The notes under the pieces: model-generated
Seen by the model: the letters and a program-made list of their open reading frames with translations, nothing else
The model's database searches: none
Told to the model about the DNA's origin: nothing
Assembly (NCBI GenBank): GCA_031269165.1
Contig: JAISZQ010000039.1
Span: 1-5,309, forward strand
DNA length: 5,309 nt
Origin: Spirochaetaceae bacterium
GTDB taxonomy: Bacteria; Spirochaetota; Spirochaetia; Treponematales; Breznakiellaceae
Direction of reading: 5' to 3'
Program-made: the position numbers and the translations under genes
Part shown: positions 4,800 through 5,309 of the stretch, piece by piece
How positions within the stretch are numbered: the stretch's first letter is position 1
How the letters are laid out: every line of letters starts with the position of its first letter

Positions 4800-4887
4800 G
4801 TCATTGCGAGCCGCTCGTTAGAGCGGGCGAAGCAATCCAGCCGGGGAAGGCCCTCGCCCTGGATTGCTTCGCTTCGCTCGCAATGAC
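4800..4887. repeat. CATTGCGAG-type unit 3 (right array)
   Basis: The left arm is 4800-4840, the centre 4841-4858 and the right arm 4859-4887. The left arm carries the insert CCGCTC-GTTA-GAGCGG at the same site as in the other units. The linker after it diverges into the next repeat at 4895. Confidence 0.85.
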
Positions 4888-4894
4888 GAGGGGA

Positions 4895-4985
4895 ACCGCG
4901 AATGAACGCGGATAAGCGCGGATTAACACGGATCGAGCGGGGTATAATCCGTGAAAATCCGCTTCTATCCGGCGCAATCCGTGGT
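4895..4985. repeat. Inverted repeat with 39-base arms of CGCGGAT / CACGGAT words
   Basis: The left arm 4895-4933 (ACCGCGAATG to AACACGGAT) and the right arm 4947-4985 (ATCCGTGAAA to AATCCGTGGT) pair imperfectly along their full length around a 13-base loop (4934-4946). Each arm is itself a run of related words about 10-13 bases long (CGCGGAT, CGCGGATT, CACGGAT). This is a different family from the adjacent CATTGCGAG repeats. Repeats built from such words are scattered in several bacterial phyla, from memory. Confidence 0.75.
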
Positions 4986-5039
4986 AAAAAATGCTTCCCT
5001 TGTTGCGGTAATAGCCGTTTTTTCGTTAAATTTGCCTAC

Positions 5040-5068
5040 TTGAAATTTTTTTCTTGATGTGATATACT
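5040..5068 (+). promoter_or_regulatory. Near-consensus sigma70 promoter
   Basis: TTGAAA (5040-5045), 17-base spacer, TATACT (5063-5068): each box is one mismatch from consensus at ideal spacing. It lies in a markedly AT-rich pocket within GC-rich DNA. The expected transcription start is about 5074-5076. No long gene follows within the window; what it drives is a 24-codon ORF or an RNA, now followed by an insertion-sequence end. Confidence 0.65.
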
Positions 5069-5074
5069 TATAGT

Positions 5075-5149
5075 ATGCTTTTAACACGGGCACTAAACCA
5101 GACTATGCCATTCGCGGCTACGCGGCTACGCGTGACCCCCCGTCCTTAA
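5075..5149 (+). CDS. Possible 24-codon leaderless ORF downstream of the strong promoter
   Basis: ATG 5075 to TAA 5147-5149; the product starts MLLTRALNQ and is basic (four Arg) with no recognisable motif. The ATG falls almost exactly at the predicted transcription start, so there is no room for a Shine-Dalgarno site and translation would be leaderless. It contains an 8-base tandem duplication (CGGCTACG twice, 5115-5130). It could be a genuine small peptide, the remnant 5' end of a gene disrupted by the neighbouring insertion sequence, or chance within a non-coding transcript. Confidence 0.25.
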   Translation: MLLTRALNQTMPFAATRLRVTPRP

Positions 5150-5191
5150 TACAACTACGCAAAAATCGTGTCAAGCCCCAGGGCTATTGCA

Positions 5192-5309
5192 TGTCAAGGC
5201 GCAATAGAAATGTCCCCTGTTTTAGCGCAATAGAAATGTCCTCATCCTTCACGCGGCATGAGAATCTGCATGGCCTTTTTCAGGTATTTTTATCTCCTCA
5301 ATGAGGAGA
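5192..5309. mobile_element. Probable IS21-family insertion sequence end (runs off window)
   Basis: From 5192 the sequence reads TGTCAAGGCGCAATAGAA, and the 17-base word GCGCAATAGAAATGTCC occurs twice (5199-5215, 5225-5241), 26 bases apart, with CCTGTTTTA between. A TGT terminal start with tandem internal copies of a transposase-binding repeat, and an ...AATAGAAATGTCCCCTGTTT-like end, match IS21-family termini as I know them. No transposase is identifiable in the 68 remaining bases. A minus-strand frame is open from the window edge to TGA 5249-5251 (about 19 codons) and might be the tail of an element gene. The direction cannot be decided without the rest of the element. Confidence 0.55.

Larger units (their letters stand above)
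4570..4887. repeat. Second array of CATTGCGAG-type inverted repeats (three complete units)
   Basis: Three complete units in the same orientation start at 4590, 4701 and 4800, separated by similar 12-base purine-rich linkers (GAGGGGAGAGTT and close variants). A right-end fragment, GCAATGAC, is at 4570-4577. The shared linker shows the array grew by tandem duplication rather than by independent insertions. No gene is present; an open frame through it only translates the repeat. With the cluster at 841-1077 it brackets the rsmA operon. Confidence 0.88.

Noticed and set aside
4573..4821. Plus-strand ORF of about 82 codons across the right array
   Set aside because: It merely translates the dispersed repeat (repeated LDCFA and SLRA strings), with no ribosome binding site.
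4590..4887. CRISPR-like regular array
   Set aside because: The units are long palindromes of 87-99 bases with near-identical 12-base linkers, not short repeats with unique spacers, and no cas gene is present.
5000..5024. Intrinsic terminator ending in TTTTTT (CGGTAATAGCCG then T6)
   Set aside because: The possible stem is only about 3 bp, too weak to call despite the T-run.

Overview
This GC-rich bacterial window most resembles a treponeme-like spirochaete, possibly a host-associated (gut) lineage. That placement rests on my memory of an rsmA / yggS / membrane protein / RluA-family order in treponemes, and on the density of dispersed palindromic repeats. It is inference; no 16S gene or other firm marker is present.

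Left part (1-822, + strand): the 3' end of an Ala/Thr/Gly-rich gene of unknown function runs in from outside the window. A 154-base gap with three consecutive hairpins follows. Then comes a 125-residue protein whose C-terminal half carries the calcium-loop signature of the LecB/PA-IIL (fucose-binding lectin II) family.

First repeat block (823-1127): a cluster of 'GTCATTGCGAG...CGCAATGAC' inverted-repeat units and fragments, then a short AT-rich run of CATTATC-like words. These separate the lectin gene from the converging operon and hold no credible gene.

Central operon (4508 down to 1122, - strand): rsmA (16S rRNA A1518/A1519 dimethyltransferase), a YggS/YBL036C-type PLP-binding protein, a small secreted or membrane protein of unknown function, and an RluA/RluD-type pseudouridine synthase. 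Each junction overlaps or abuts (23-base overlap, GTGA overlap, TAG directly followed by ATG), so translation is probably coupled. Two products act on ribosomal RNA and one is a PLP-homeostasis protein, so this is a housekeeping cluster. The most striking feature is a palindrome-rich insertion of about 300 bases inside rsmA that keeps the reading frame. It adds about 100 residues between the methyltransferase core and the C-terminal helical region.

Right part (4509-5309): a possible weak rsmA promoter, a second array of three complete units of the same 'CATTGCGAG' repeat, and a different inverted repeat with 39-base arms. After these come an AT-rich stretch with a near-consensus sigma70 promoter pointing right, a 24-codon ORF starting about where transcription should begin, and what looks like one end of an IS21-family insertion sequence running off the window. 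The housekeeping operon is thus bracketed by two clusters of one repeat family, and the repeats appear to have entered coding DNA in rsmA and perhaps in the RluD-like gene.
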